NCBI RefSeq assembly: GCF_023821985.2
Contig: NZ_CP098805.1
Span: 4,956,501-5,020,500 of the forward strand
DNA length: 64,000 bases
Origin: Dyadobacter chenhuakuii
GTDB taxonomy: Bacteria; Bacteroidota; Bacteroidia; Cytophagales; Spirosomataceae
Direction of reading: 5' to 3'
Shown here: positions 18,139 to 26,525 of the stretch, piece after piece
How the letters are laid out: every line of letters begins with the position of its first letter
Position numbering within the stretch: the stretch's first letter is position 1
The notes under the pieces: model-generated
What the model was told of the DNA's origin: nothing
Database searches by the model: none
The model's input: the letters and a program-made list of their open reading frames with translations, nothing else
Program-made: the position numbers and the translations under genes

Positions 18139-19503
18139 CTATTTTTTGGGTGTGACCTCGTTCCCGATGACCAGGACTTCTTGCAAAGTAGAGTCATTAA
18201 GGATCATTTGTAACCTTTTCGGATCCGGGTAAGGGATTTGAAAACCCGGCTTATTAATTGTAGAAAAATCCTTTGTAGCCAGATAATTTCGGACATTCTC
18301 TGTTTGCGTCAATCGCCTTGCACGTTCTTCCTTCAACACTCTGAAATCCAATACGGACCGTTGAATGTAGCTGAAAAATACAGCGATAAAAAATGCTGCT
18401 GCTACACCCCAAACGGCCTTTGTGACCATTGGCTTGCCCTTAATACTCGTAAGCCTTACCACAAACCAGCTGTTCGCCGCCAGACCCAGCAAGAGGACTT
18501 CGGCATAGCGTGGCGGCATATGTATGGAATCGTGCCCGCGGCCGTAAGCGAGTGCGACGATTTGCATGGCGGTCCATGCGAGGCAGCCAAACATTAGCAA
18601 ATCGGTTTTGCCTATCTGTTTGCGCAGGAAAAGCATGCGGGAGACAAAAAATAAGCCTGGCAGCCACATGACACCAATAAACAATTTGCGGCCGCGCAAA
18701 GGCCAGCCCATAAGGCGAAGCATCGTGGATATGAACTCCGAAAACGTGGTGGCATGTAAAATATAATGTCCTTCAACACGGGGCATTGTGAAATAAGCCG
18801 AAACTGCCATTGCAAACAGAATGATCATTAATAAGGCTGTCTTAGCACTTATTAAGCGTTGAAAGTAAGCCCGTGCGAGATAAACAGCGATTACAGCAAG
18901 AGGCGTTAACAGGCCCGAGGCCAATGTTAAAATGCTGATCAGGCTCAAAAATAAAATCACCCATACGGACCAGCTTCTATTGTGAAAATGGGCGGCAATA
19001 ATCAGTGATGCGAGTGTAAAAAGGTTAACAAAGTAAAACTGGCTCTGAAAACCAATCAAAAAGTTTTCCCACGAGAAAGGAAGTGATCCGCCTGCAATGA
19101 TAACGGCAATAATCAGCCATTTTAATCCGGTTATTTTTTCGGTCCGGGCCAGGGTCCAGATAAAAAGTAAGGGCGTTGACGCACCAAACAGAATATTAAA
19201 ACGTGCTTCGACAATGTTGTTCCAGGATCCGGTCAGCCAGAAAGTGAACAAGGTCATGATGCGCGTAGGCAGGATGCGATGTTCATTGTGTGCAATGAAG
19301 AGGTCCTGAAATTGTAATTTCCCCTCGATCCACGGTTTCAGTAAGCCAAGCCATTCAGCATCCCATTGATCCCAAAATGGCAATGAAACAGCAAACCGTT
19401 CCACATAATACAAGCGAGAGATGATTAGAGCTAGGGTAGAAAATCCTATTAGAAGACTATTCTTGCTATACTTATTCACAATTGACTGGCTAACATTTAG
19501 CAA
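18139..19503 (-). CDS. Polytopic membrane protein of unknown function
   Basis: 454 residues with about ten to twelve hydrophobic segments (for example LLIGFSTLALIIS, WLIIAVIIAGGSLPF, FVNLFTLASLIIAAHF, AVWGVAAAFFIAVFF). A conserved-looking loop after the first helix (LPFWDQWDAEW and IAHNEHRI) holds acidic and His residues, as in many GT-C or oligosaccharide-processing membrane enzymes, but I cannot assign a family. No ATG is in frame upstream of the first helix, so TTG at 19503 (or GTG at 19479) is the start. The neighbouring GT92 gene makes an envelope glycan role possible. Confidence 0.75.
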   Translation of the reverse strand: MLNVSQSIVNKYSKNSLLIGFSTLALIISRLYYVERFAVSLPFWDQWDAEWLGLLKPWIEGKLQFQDLFIAHNEHRILPTRIMTLFTFWLTGSWNNIVEARFNILFGASTPLLFIWTLARTEKITGLKWLIIAVIIAGGSLPFSWENFLIGFQSQFYFVNLFTLASLIIAAHFHNRSWSVWVILFLSLISILTLASGLLTPLAVIAVYLARAYFQRLISAKTALLMIILFAMAVSAYFTMPRVEGHYILHATTFSEFISTMLRLMGWPLRGRKLFIGVMWLPGLFFVSRMLFLRKQIGKTDLLMFGCLAWTAMQIVALAYGRGHDSIHMPPRYAEVLLLGLAANSWFVVRLTSIKGKPMVTKAVWGVAAAFFIAVFFSYIQRSVLDFRVLKEERARRLTQTENVRNYLATKDFSTINKPGFQIPYPDPKRLQMILNDSTLQEVLVIGNEVTPKK

Positions 19504-19525
19504 ATATACGTCGTGCCTGGTAAAC

Positions 19526-19562
19526 TAAAAAAAAGCCGAATGCCGGGATCCCCAACATTCGG
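19526..19562 (-). terminator. Intrinsic terminator after the LytTR regulator gene
   Basis: On the minus strand CCGAATG (19562-19556) pairs with CATTCGG (19542-19536), followed by CTTTTTTTT. It lies about 170 bases beyond the stop of the regulator gene and directly before the membrane protein gene. Confidence 0.8.
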
Positions 19563-19729
19563 ACTGAACACCTAAACCGTTTAATTAGTCATCAAAACTG
19601 CCTGAATATAGGAACGAACCAGTAGCGATGAAAAACCAACCAGCCTCCGGTGGGAATGAAAAAATTAACGGTCAGGAAGCCGCATTAATGCACTTGAAAA
19701 ACAATAGCGAGGAATAAAGGCGCTTCACC

Positions 19730-20482
19730 TTATCTGAGTTTCAATAATCTGACTACTTCCACTTTCTTCCTGCGGGATATTTCCACCTCGGTGCCATCGC
19801 TTACCACAATGTATCCGTGGTCATGACTCATCTGGGAAATGTGTCTCGGATTTACCAAATGTGATTTGTGGGTGCGGATAAAACCGAATTCGTCCAGCAT
19901 CTCATCAAAGTATTTCAGTGTTTTGCTGGTAACGATGGGCTTTTTGTGGGTGGTGTGGATAAATGTATAATTACCATCTCCCTGCATGCGTATGATTTGT
20001 TCCAATGTCAGAAACAGCACGCCGTCCTTTGATGGAATAGCGAGCCGGAAATCTTTGGTTTCGCTTTTACCAATATTCTGAACTAGGTTATCATATAAGA
20101 TCAGGTTGCTTTTGGCATCGGGCATCTGCATTTTCAGATATCTGTCTACGGCATACCTGAGCTCGTCCGGGTCTATGGGTTTGAGCAGATAATCCAGCGC
20201 ACTGAACCGGATCGCCTGAACCGCATACTGATTGTAAGCAGTTGTAAAAATCACCTCGAATGACGGGTTTACCAGCGCACGCAAAAAGTCAAAACCGTTA
20301 CGCTTGGGCATTTCCACATCCAGAAATACGATCCCGGGAGTGAAATACCGCAGGATTTCGAGTGCCTGGTCCACGGACTCCGCCTGCCTGACTTCCGTAA
20401 TCTCTCCAACAAAACTTTCAATATAATATTTAAGCACAGTGCGTGCTTTGGGTTCGTCGTCAATAATCAGCGCTTTAATCAT
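19730..20482 (-). CDS. LytTR-family response regulator
   Basis: 250 residues. The receiver domain (1-120) has the acidic pair at residues 8-9 and the phosphorylatable Asp55 (IVFLDVEMPKRNG), with the conserved Lys of the switch in LLKPIDPDEL. The C-terminal LytTR DNA-binding domain (about 145-248) shows the typical RTHKSHLVNPRHI. It starts 8 bases after the stop of the histidine kinase gene, so the two form one operon and one phosphorelay. The likely target is the divergent amidohydrolase operon, an inference from position only. Confidence 0.95.
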   Translation of the reverse strand: MIKALIIDDEPKARTVLKYYIESFVGEITEVRQAESVDQALEILRYFTPGIVFLDVEMPKRNGFDFLRALVNPSFEVIFTTAYNQYAVQAIRFSALDYLLKPIDPDELRYAVDRYLKMQMPDAKSNLILYDNLVQNIGKSETKDFRLAIPSKDGVLFLTLEQIIRMQGDGNYTFIHTTHKKPIVTSKTLKYFDEMLDEFGFIRTHKSHLVNPRHISQMSHDHGYIVVSDGTEVEISRRKKVEVVRLLKLR

Positions 20483-20490
20483 TTTCTTGA

Positions 20491-23400
20491 TTATACATTG
20501 TTGAGATACGTTGATAGTTCTATTTCCACCAGTGTGCCGGTGGCTTCGCCATTTTCGTCGTAAAGGTCTTCGATGTTAAGCACCGCATGGTTTCCCTGTT
20601 TGTTGATCAGGTCGATGCGGTCTTGCGTGATGCTTAACCCCTGCGAATCGTGACTTTTGTATTTGATACTCTGTGATTTTAATTCAAATGATTTCTTTCT
20701 TCCAATGCCGTTGTCCTGAATCCTGCAAATAAAAACATCCTCGTTAACCAGCCTGAATTCAATGAGCAGCTTGCGGTCGTCGTCTTTATGCAGCAGACCA
20801 TGCCAGAGCGCATTTTCCACATAAGGCTGTAAGAGCATCGAGGGTAGCGCAACGTCCTCCTCTTCCAACTCGGGGTCCATAATGATCTCGTAGGTAAAAT
20901 TTCCTTCAAAACGCATCAATTCCAGTTCAAGATAGAGTTCCAGGACCTGGCGCTCTTGTGTAATAGGAATAAGATCTTTCCCTGAGTTTCGCAAAACCAT
21001 CCTGAACAGCTTGGAAAACTTATTGAGATAAGTGCTTGCCTGCGGATATTTCCCGGTCACAATGCATTCCTGAATGCTGTTGAGGCAGTTGAAGATAAAA
21101 TGCGGGTTCATTTGTGCCCTTAACGCCATCAGCTGGCTTTCGGCAAGCATCTTGCTGATTTTTAGCAACATTAATTCTTTTTGCTCACTCTGGACTTTTT
21201 GCTTCTTACGCTGACTGTAAGCCTGATAAACAAAAAATAGTGTTACAGCCGCCAGGATCAGGCATATCGTTCTGAACCACCAGGTTTGCCACCAGTTGGG
21301 TCGTACAACCACTTGCAGCTTCTGGATTTTTGTCATCCATCTGCCGAATTCATCCGTACTCCTGACTTTGAACACATATTTCCCCGGCAAAAGATTGGTG
21401 TACGTAGCCGTAATCGCCCTGCCTGCGTTCACCCAGTTTCCGTCAATGCCTTCCAGCTGGTAACTGTATTGCAGGGCCGGGATATCGCGGTGACTTAATG
21501 AAGCATATTGAAACGTAATAAAATCCTCATCCGGAGCCAGTTTCAGGACACCCCCTTTTTCAAATCCCAGCTTTTCCTGACCAAAAACCTTGATGGAAGT
21601 GATAAAAGGTGGCTGTTTTACCGGCACGCCGGCAAAGCTGAAAGGGTCTATTAACAGGATGTGGTCCAGCATTACCGCATAGATTTTACCGTTCGCGAAT
21701 GTGAGGTTGTTATAATAATCCTGCAATGTTTTGCCAAGGTCGATCTCAACTTTCGTTACAGCGCGCGTATCCGGGTTGAAAAACATAAGCCCCTCCCTGC
21801 TGGATCCCCAAACCGCGCCGCGCGAATCAATGGCAATGCTGGATAAATAATCATAGAACAGTCCGGTTCTGCTGTCGATGCTGTCCAGCGGTGTGCCGTC
21901 ACGACTTATCTTCACCAGCCCTCTGCCACCCACGGCAGTCCATATGTTGCCTTTTTTATCTTCGGCAAGTTTCAGGACCTGTGCATTAGCTAGTTCTTTA
22001 TTGGGTAAAATAGAAAAGAATTCTTTCTCGTAATTGAATTTCAGAAGTCCGCTTCCGGGCAGTGAAAACAAGATATCGGTGTTGCTCAGCTGCAAAGAAC
22101 TCGGGCAACTTTTAAATGCAAATAACCCAAAACGACTATCAGTTCCGTCATAGCGCGTTGTTTTCTTAGTTACCGGATCGTGGCGGTAAATGGCGTCTTC
22201 CAGGATCTGGAACCAGATATTTCCTTTATGATCAGTAAAAACGAAGTTTGCGTAGCGGTGGGGCGTGCCTTTTTTTATATCTGTAAACTTCACCAGTTTA
22301 TCGCTCCCGTTATGCAGCACGTGCACGCCGTCGTCTCCTACAAACCACCAGGCATCTTTCGCTTTGGTGCACATCACGAAACGGTTTCTTCGCAAGTCTC
22401 CGTCCGTAACGGTGTAGCGCTGATAAGTGCGGTTATCGGTATGATAAGCAATAGCCCCATCCTCCTTGCATGCCATCACCAGGTTTTTGTCAACCGTAAT
22501 GGAGTTGGCATGGGCAAAACCGGTTTCAAGGAAAAATTTGAAATTAGGCAGCTGATATATCGCCTGCAACGGATATTGTGATTGACTTTTACTTACACCA
22601 TTGATCGTTCCCAGCCACACATTACCTTCCTTGTCCGTAATTGCGTCCCGGAAATGCCCATAACCGATGCAATAAGGAAGGTTTTGGTCATACTCAATCT
22701 TCTTGATCGGTTGTCCGCGTTCCTTGATATAGGCCGCAAACAACCATGTCGAGATCCATAGCCGGTCCTTATGATCTATAAATAAATGGTTGATCCCATC
22801 GCTGATTTTATTGCCGTCGAGCACAGGGAAGCTTTGCACTGAGCCTTTTCTGACATTCCAGTAATTGAGGGTCAGGTTGTCGTCGCATCCGTACCAAATG
22901 TCGCCTTTGCTGTCAACAGCGAGCGCATTTACATATTTCAGGTCGAATATGGGTGAATGCAGAACATTGTTTTGTTTATGGTAAATCGCTTTTTTTCTGA
23001 TATCGATAAAATAAGGCTTGCTGCCTACAATCCAGAAGCCGTTTCTGATCGTGTCCCACACCATGCCGGAAAGAAAATAGTCCGGTACGCCGAACATGGT
23101 TGATGCCGACGGCACAATGGCCGCGAGAGGAAGTAATTTCCCTTTTTCATAAACGTAGATCCTGTTGGAAGTGCCAATCCAAAGGCGCCCGACATTATCA
23201 GTCTTAATGGTTACAATTGATTCCTGATCCAGGGCGGAGAAGCGGCTGTCTTTGGAAAACGAGCCTGAGCTCATATTGAACAGCATCACACCGTTCAGTA
23301 ATCCGAGGATCAGCGTATCTCCCTTGCCGAGCGGTTGTATGGCATTGACAAGAAGATTTTTCTGTTTCGGGCCGTGCTTGTATTGCTTTACAACGGCCCC

Positions 23401-23583
23401 GTCGTAGCGGTTAAGGCCATTGTTGGTTCCGATCCAGAGAAATCCTGTATCGTCCTTATAAAGGCACCGCACTTGTTTCGCACTAAGACCGTCCTGCCAC
23501 TTGATATTCTGAAAAATCGTCTGCCCGAAAAGCAGTATTGGACTCAGACAAAAAGCAAGTAAAAAGATAAATCTCTGACGCAT
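20491..23583 (-). CDS. Two-component sensor histidine kinase with periplasmic Reg_prop propellers (LytS-type kinase domain)
   Basis: 1030 residues. Signal peptide 1-20 (ending LLFGQ). The large periplasmic part is made of two-component-regulator propeller repeats (GFLWIGTNNGLNRYDG; GRLWIGTSN; GDIWYGCDDN; GNVWLGTINGVS and more), then a Y_Y_Y domain (about 670-745, LSHRDIPALQYSYQLEGID). One membrane helix (about 769-789) leads to a LytS-type His_kinase domain with His828 in QMNPHFIFN and an ATPase domain with LQPYVENALWHG. Unlike hybrid kinases of Bacteroides it has no receiver or AraC domain and hands phosphate to the separate LytTR regulator. Such propellers sense oligosaccharide or other periplasmic ligands. 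Confidence 0.95.
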   Translation of the reverse strand: MRQRFIFLLAFCLSPILLFGQTIFQNIKWQDGLSAKQVRCLYKDDTGFLWIGTNNGLNRYDGAVVKQYKHGPKQKNLLVNAIQPLGKGDTLILGLLNGVMLFNMSSGSFSKDSRFSALDQESIVTIKTDNVGRLWIGTSNRIYVYEKGKLLPLAAIVPSASTMFGVPDYFLSGMVWDTIRNGFWIVGSKPYFIDIRKKAIYHKQNNVLHSPIFDLKYVNALAVDSKGDIWYGCDDNLTLNYWNVRKGSVQSFPVLDGNKISDGINHLFIDHKDRLWISTWLFAAYIKERGQPIKKIEYDQNLPYCIGYGHFRDAITDKEGNVWLGTINGVSKSQSQYPLQAIYQLPNFKFFLETGFAHANSITVDKNLVMACKEDGAIAYHTDNRTYQRYTVTDGDLRRNRFVMCTKAKDAWWFVGDDGVHVLHNGSDKLVKFTDIKKGTPHRYANFVFTDHKGNIWFQILEDAIYRHDPVTKKTTRYDGTDSRFGLFAFKSCPSSLQLSNTDILFSLPGSGLLKFNYEKEFFSILPNKELANAQVLKLAEDKKGNIWTAVGGRGLVKISRDGTPLDSIDSRTGLFYDYLSSIAIDSRGAVWGSSREGLMFFNPDTRAVTKVEIDLGKTLQDYYNNLTFANGKIYAVMLDHILLIDPFSFAGVPVKQPPFITSIKVFGQEKLGFEKGGVLKLAPDEDFITFQYASLSHRDIPALQYSYQLEGIDGNWVNAGRAITATYTNLLPGKYVFKVRSTDEFGRWMTKIQKLQVVVRPNWWQTWWFRTICLILAAVTLFFVYQAYSQRKKQKVQSEQKELMLLKISKMLAESQLMALRAQMNPHFIFNCLNSIQECIVTGKYPQASTYLNKFSKLFRMVLRNSGKDLIPITQERQVLELYLELELMRFEGNFTYEIIMDPELEEEDVALPSMLLQPYVENALWHGLLHKDDDRKLLIEFRLVNEDVFICRIQDNGIGRKKSFELKSQSIKYKSHDSQGLSITQDRIDLINKQGNHAVLNIEDLYDENGEATGTLVEIELSTYLNNV

Positions 23584-23845
23584 GCTCCAACCGGATTATT
23601 TCTTTGAAATAAGATTGCATTAATGTGAAGTAGCTGATTAACGGCGGCTCATATACTAACCGTTCACCGTTAAATAGCCAGAAGCAACCGTTCCCTCTTT
23701 GGTTTTGAAATTTGCTGCCGGGTAAGCCAACTTTATTCCGCAATAAAGCGATTAGCCGTGAAAAATGATGGAATTATCCAAATCAACGCTCGCTATAATC
23801 AACATGAAATGCCCTGACTTCCCACCTTAACCCAACTATACACAT
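23584..23845. other. Divergent intergenic region, no gene recognised
   Basis: The 383-base gap between the kinase start and the amidohydrolase start holds no convincing coding sequence. The only frames are short extensions of kinase shadows. It should contain both divergent promoters; I could not place a clean TAnnTTTG for either. A plus-strand intrinsic terminator sits at 23846-23873, although no plus-strand gene precedes it. Confidence 0.5.
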
Positions 23846-23873
23846 AAGGCGCAGCGATGCGCCTTTCTTTTTT
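23846..23873 (+). terminator. Intrinsic terminator without an upstream plus-strand gene
   Basis: AAGGCGCA (23846-23853) pairs perfectly with TGCGCCTT (23858-23865) around the tetraloop GCGA, followed by TCTTTTTT. The orientation is plus. The nearest gene upstream is on the minus strand, so this would end a small RNA or a leader transcript. Confidence 0.75.
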
Positions 23874-23966
23874 GCCCGTTAAGCGCAAAGTTTCAAATCT
23901 TTTGAAGTAATATTTTGCCCTTATTGTCTTGTATATGAATACAATTCAGATCTAAACTCTTAACAA

Positions 23967-25256
23967 ATGTTGGCTTGCACACATGCAAAGAACGCCGGAC
24001 GCGTTGCCGTGTTCCTGTGTTCCCTGCTGTTTCTATTCTCTCCTTACTTTACCAATGCCCAGGAAATTGACCTCCTGCTGAAAGGCGGGCACGTCATTGA
24101 TCCCAAAAACAACATTGATGCGGCAATGGATGTCGCTGTTTCAGGCGGCAAAATCGTCCGGGTAGCCAGTAACATTCCAGCTTCGGAAGCAAAAAAGACG
24201 GTTGATGTAAAAGGTTTTTATGTAACGCCGGGGCTGATCGATATGCACGCGCACGTTTTTGCCGGAACTGTGCCCGATGCCTACATTGCCAATGCCTCCA
24301 CCAGCCTGCCGCCCGACGGCTTCACTTTTCGCGCCGGGATCACAACGGTTGTAGATGCAGGCTCATCCGGCTGGCGCAACTTCCGGACTTTCAAAGCACA
24401 GACGATCGATAAAGCGCAGACGCGCGTCCTGGCATTGCTCAACATTGTCGGCACGGGCATGGCCAGCCGTTATGAAGAGCAGGATGTTACGGATATGAAC
24501 CCCGTTATGGCCGCCAATATGATCCAAAGGCTTTTTCCGAAGATCATTGTAGGTGTAAAAGCAGCACATTACTGGGGCGACTACGCGCAGGTGAAAGCCG
24601 CGGTTGAGGCCGGAAAACTGGCCAATGTGCCGGTTATGGTTGATTTCGGGGAGCATAAGCCGCCCTTATCCATTGAAAAACTATTCAAAGAATATCTTCG
24701 TCCGGGCGACATTTTCACGCACACATTTTCGCATGGGCCGGAAAACCGCGAAACAGTTGTAGACGAAAAAGGAAAAGTAAAACCATTCGTTTTCGAAGCA
24801 CAAAAGAACGGGCTGATTTTCGATGTCGGGCATGGCGGTGGAGCATTTGCGTGGCGGCAGGCGATTCCGGCCATGCAGCAGGGATTTAAGCCTAATGTGA
24901 TCAGCACAGACTTGCATACCGATAGCATGAACGGCGCTATGAAAGGCCTGGACAATGTAATTTCCAAATTTCTCAACATGGGAATGACGCTTCCGGATGC
25001 CATTCTGCGAGCAACATGGAATCCCGCACAAGTTATCAAACGCTCGGATCTGGGAACATTATCTGTTGGTTCTGAGGCAGATATCGCTGTGTTTAATTTG
25101 AGAAAAGGAGATTTTGGCTTTTTAGACACCCGAAAATTGAAACTCAAAGGTGATAAAAAACTGGAAGCCGAGCTGACCATCCGCGCAGGTAAAATCGTCT
25201 GGGACCTGAACGGGATCAGCGCGGCGGGTTGGGAATCTGAAACATTGGCTAAATAA
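23967..25256 (+). CDS. Exported amidohydrolase/deacetylase-family metallohydrolase (first of a tandem pair)
   Basis: 429 residues with a signal peptide (about 1-32, ending TNAQ), so periplasmic. Amidohydrolase landmarks are the metal-binding HxH in DMHAHVF, Lys in IVGVKAAHYWGDY (the likely carboxylated bridging lysine), His in FTHTFSHGPE, DVGHGGGAFAW and the catalytic Asp in ISTDLHTDS. It belongs to the dihydroorotase-like/deacetylase group (PRK09237 type), whose characterised members cleave esters or amides such as acetyl-mandelate; the natural substrate here is unknown. A close paralog follows 9 bases downstream, and a dehydrogenase after that, forming an operon. Confidence 0.88.
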   Translation: MLACTHAKNAGRVAVFLCSLLFLFSPYFTNAQEIDLLLKGGHVIDPKNNIDAAMDVAVSGGKIVRVASNIPASEAKKTVDVKGFYVTPGLIDMHAHVFAGTVPDAYIANASTSLPPDGFTFRAGITTVVDAGSSGWRNFRTFKAQTIDKAQTRVLALLNIVGTGMASRYEEQDVTDMNPVMAANMIQRLFPKIIVGVKAAHYWGDYAQVKAAVEAGKLANVPVMVDFGEHKPPLSIEKLFKEYLRPGDIFTHTFSHGPENRETVVDEKGKVKPFVFEAQKNGLIFDVGHGGGAFAWRQAIPAMQQGFKPNVISTDLHTDSMNGAMKGLDNVISKFLNMGMTLPDAILRATWNPAQVIKRSDLGTLSVGSEADIAVFNLRKGDFGFLDTRKLKLKGDKKLEAELTIRAGKIVWDLNGISAAGWESETLAK

Positions 25257-25265
25257 CTGGTGGTG

Positions 25266-26513
25266 ATGCACTTAATAAGATTCGATAGGGCCACAAATGT
25301 TATCAAAAGTAACTTTTGGGTGCTGTTTTTGCTTGCTTTTTATAGTAATGGCTTTGGCCAGACCTATGATCTGATCATCAAGGGCGGCCATGTTGTTGAT
25401 CCTGCAAATAACATTGATAAAGTGATGGATGTGGCTGTCAGTAAGGGTGTTATCGTAAAAGTGTCAGATAAAATTAACGAGCCTGCTGAGAGAACGATTG
25501 ACGCAAAAGGCTTATTCGTGACGCCCGGTTTTATTGATATGCACACGCATGTTTTTGTGGGTCCGCATGCGGGTCTTTTTGCCAATGGCGTAAACAGCGT
25601 TTCTCCCGATGATTTCACATTCCGGTCCGGGGTAACGACGGTTGTAGATGCAGGAACTTCGGGTTGGCGGAGTTTTCCTTTGTTTAAGAAACAGGTAATT
25701 GATCAGTCCAAAACGAGAATTCTGGCTTTTATCAACATTGCCGGGGACGGGATGACCGGCGCTGAACATGAGCAGAACATCGCCGATATGGTCCCGGATT
25801 CTGCTTTAATGATCATCAACCAACATGCCGACCTGATCGTGGGCGTAAAGATCGGGCATTATAACGGAGCCGACTGGACGCCTTATGATAATGCGATAAA
25901 ACTCGCCCGACAGGTCGAGAAGCCGCTTTTTGTGGAGTGTCATTTACCTCAATATTCCTTACAGGATCAGCTTGCCAGGCTCAGTGCGGGCGATATGATT
26001 ACGCATACTTTTGAAAACATTAAGGAGCGGATGCCGATCATTGGCGAAGATGGAAAAGTGCGGCCATTTGTGCTGGAAGCAAAAAAGCGCGGAGTACTAT
26101 TTGATCTGGGTCACGGCGGCGCGGGTTTCTGGTTTGATCAGGCCGCACCGGCGATTAAGCAAGGTTTTGCACCAAATTCTTTCGGCACTGATCTGCACCG
26201 GTTCAGCATGAATTCGGCTATGAAAGACATGGCGAATGTTATGTCAAAATTCATGGCCCTGGGTTTGTCCTTGCATGATGTGGTGCAGATCGCAACCTGG
26301 AATGCTGCACAGGCTATTAAGCACGAAGAATTGGGTAATATGAAAGCAGGCAATGTGGCTGATCTCGCCATTTTCAGGGTTCGTGACGGTCAGTTCGGTT
26401 TTACAGATTCCGGTGGGAAAAGTATAGCAGGATCCAAGAAACTGGAAATCGAGATGACGATCAGGGATGGCAAAATTGTGTGGGATTTGAATGGGTTAGG
26501 GGCTAAAAAATAG
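25266..26513 (+). CDS. Exported amidohydrolase/deacetylase-family metallohydrolase (second of a tandem pair)
   Basis: 415 residues from ATG 25266 (two GTG codons just upstream are alternatives). It has a signal peptide ending NGFGQ, then the same architecture as its neighbour: DMHTHVF, IVGVKIGHYNGADW, MITHTFENI, DLGHGGAGFWF and FGTDLHRFS. The two genes align along their whole length, so they came from a tandem duplication. The pocket after the lysine differs (NGADWTPYDNAIK against GDYAQVKAAVE) and the loop after the third His is different, pointing to diverged substrates. It sits 12 bases before the dehydrogenase gene. Confidence 0.88.
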   Translation: MHLIRFDRATNVIKSNFWVLFLLAFYSNGFGQTYDLIIKGGHVVDPANNIDKVMDVAVSKGVIVKVSDKINEPAERTIDAKGLFVTPGFIDMHTHVFVGPHAGLFANGVNSVSPDDFTFRSGVTTVVDAGTSGWRSFPLFKKQVIDQSKTRILAFINIAGDGMTGAEHEQNIADMVPDSALMIINQHADLIVGVKIGHYNGADWTPYDNAIKLARQVEKPLFVECHLPQYSLQDQLARLSAGDMITHTFENIKERMPIIGEDGKVRPFVLEAKKRGVLFDLGHGGAGFWFDQAAPAIKQGFAPNSFGTDLHRFSMNSAMKDMANVMSKFMALGLSLHDVVQIATWNAAQAIKHEELGNMKAGNVADLAIFRVRDGQFGFTDSGGKSIAGSKKLEIEMTIRDGKIVWDLNGLGAKK

Positions 26514-26525
26514 ATAATTGAAATA

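Noticed and set aside
23483..23743. Minus-strand frame across the histidine kinase start
   Set aside because: Overlaps the kinase signal peptide in another frame and has no recognisable features.
24581..25306. Minus-strand open frame of 241 codons
   Set aside because: Antisense to the first amidohydrolase, Ser/Pro-rich shadow.
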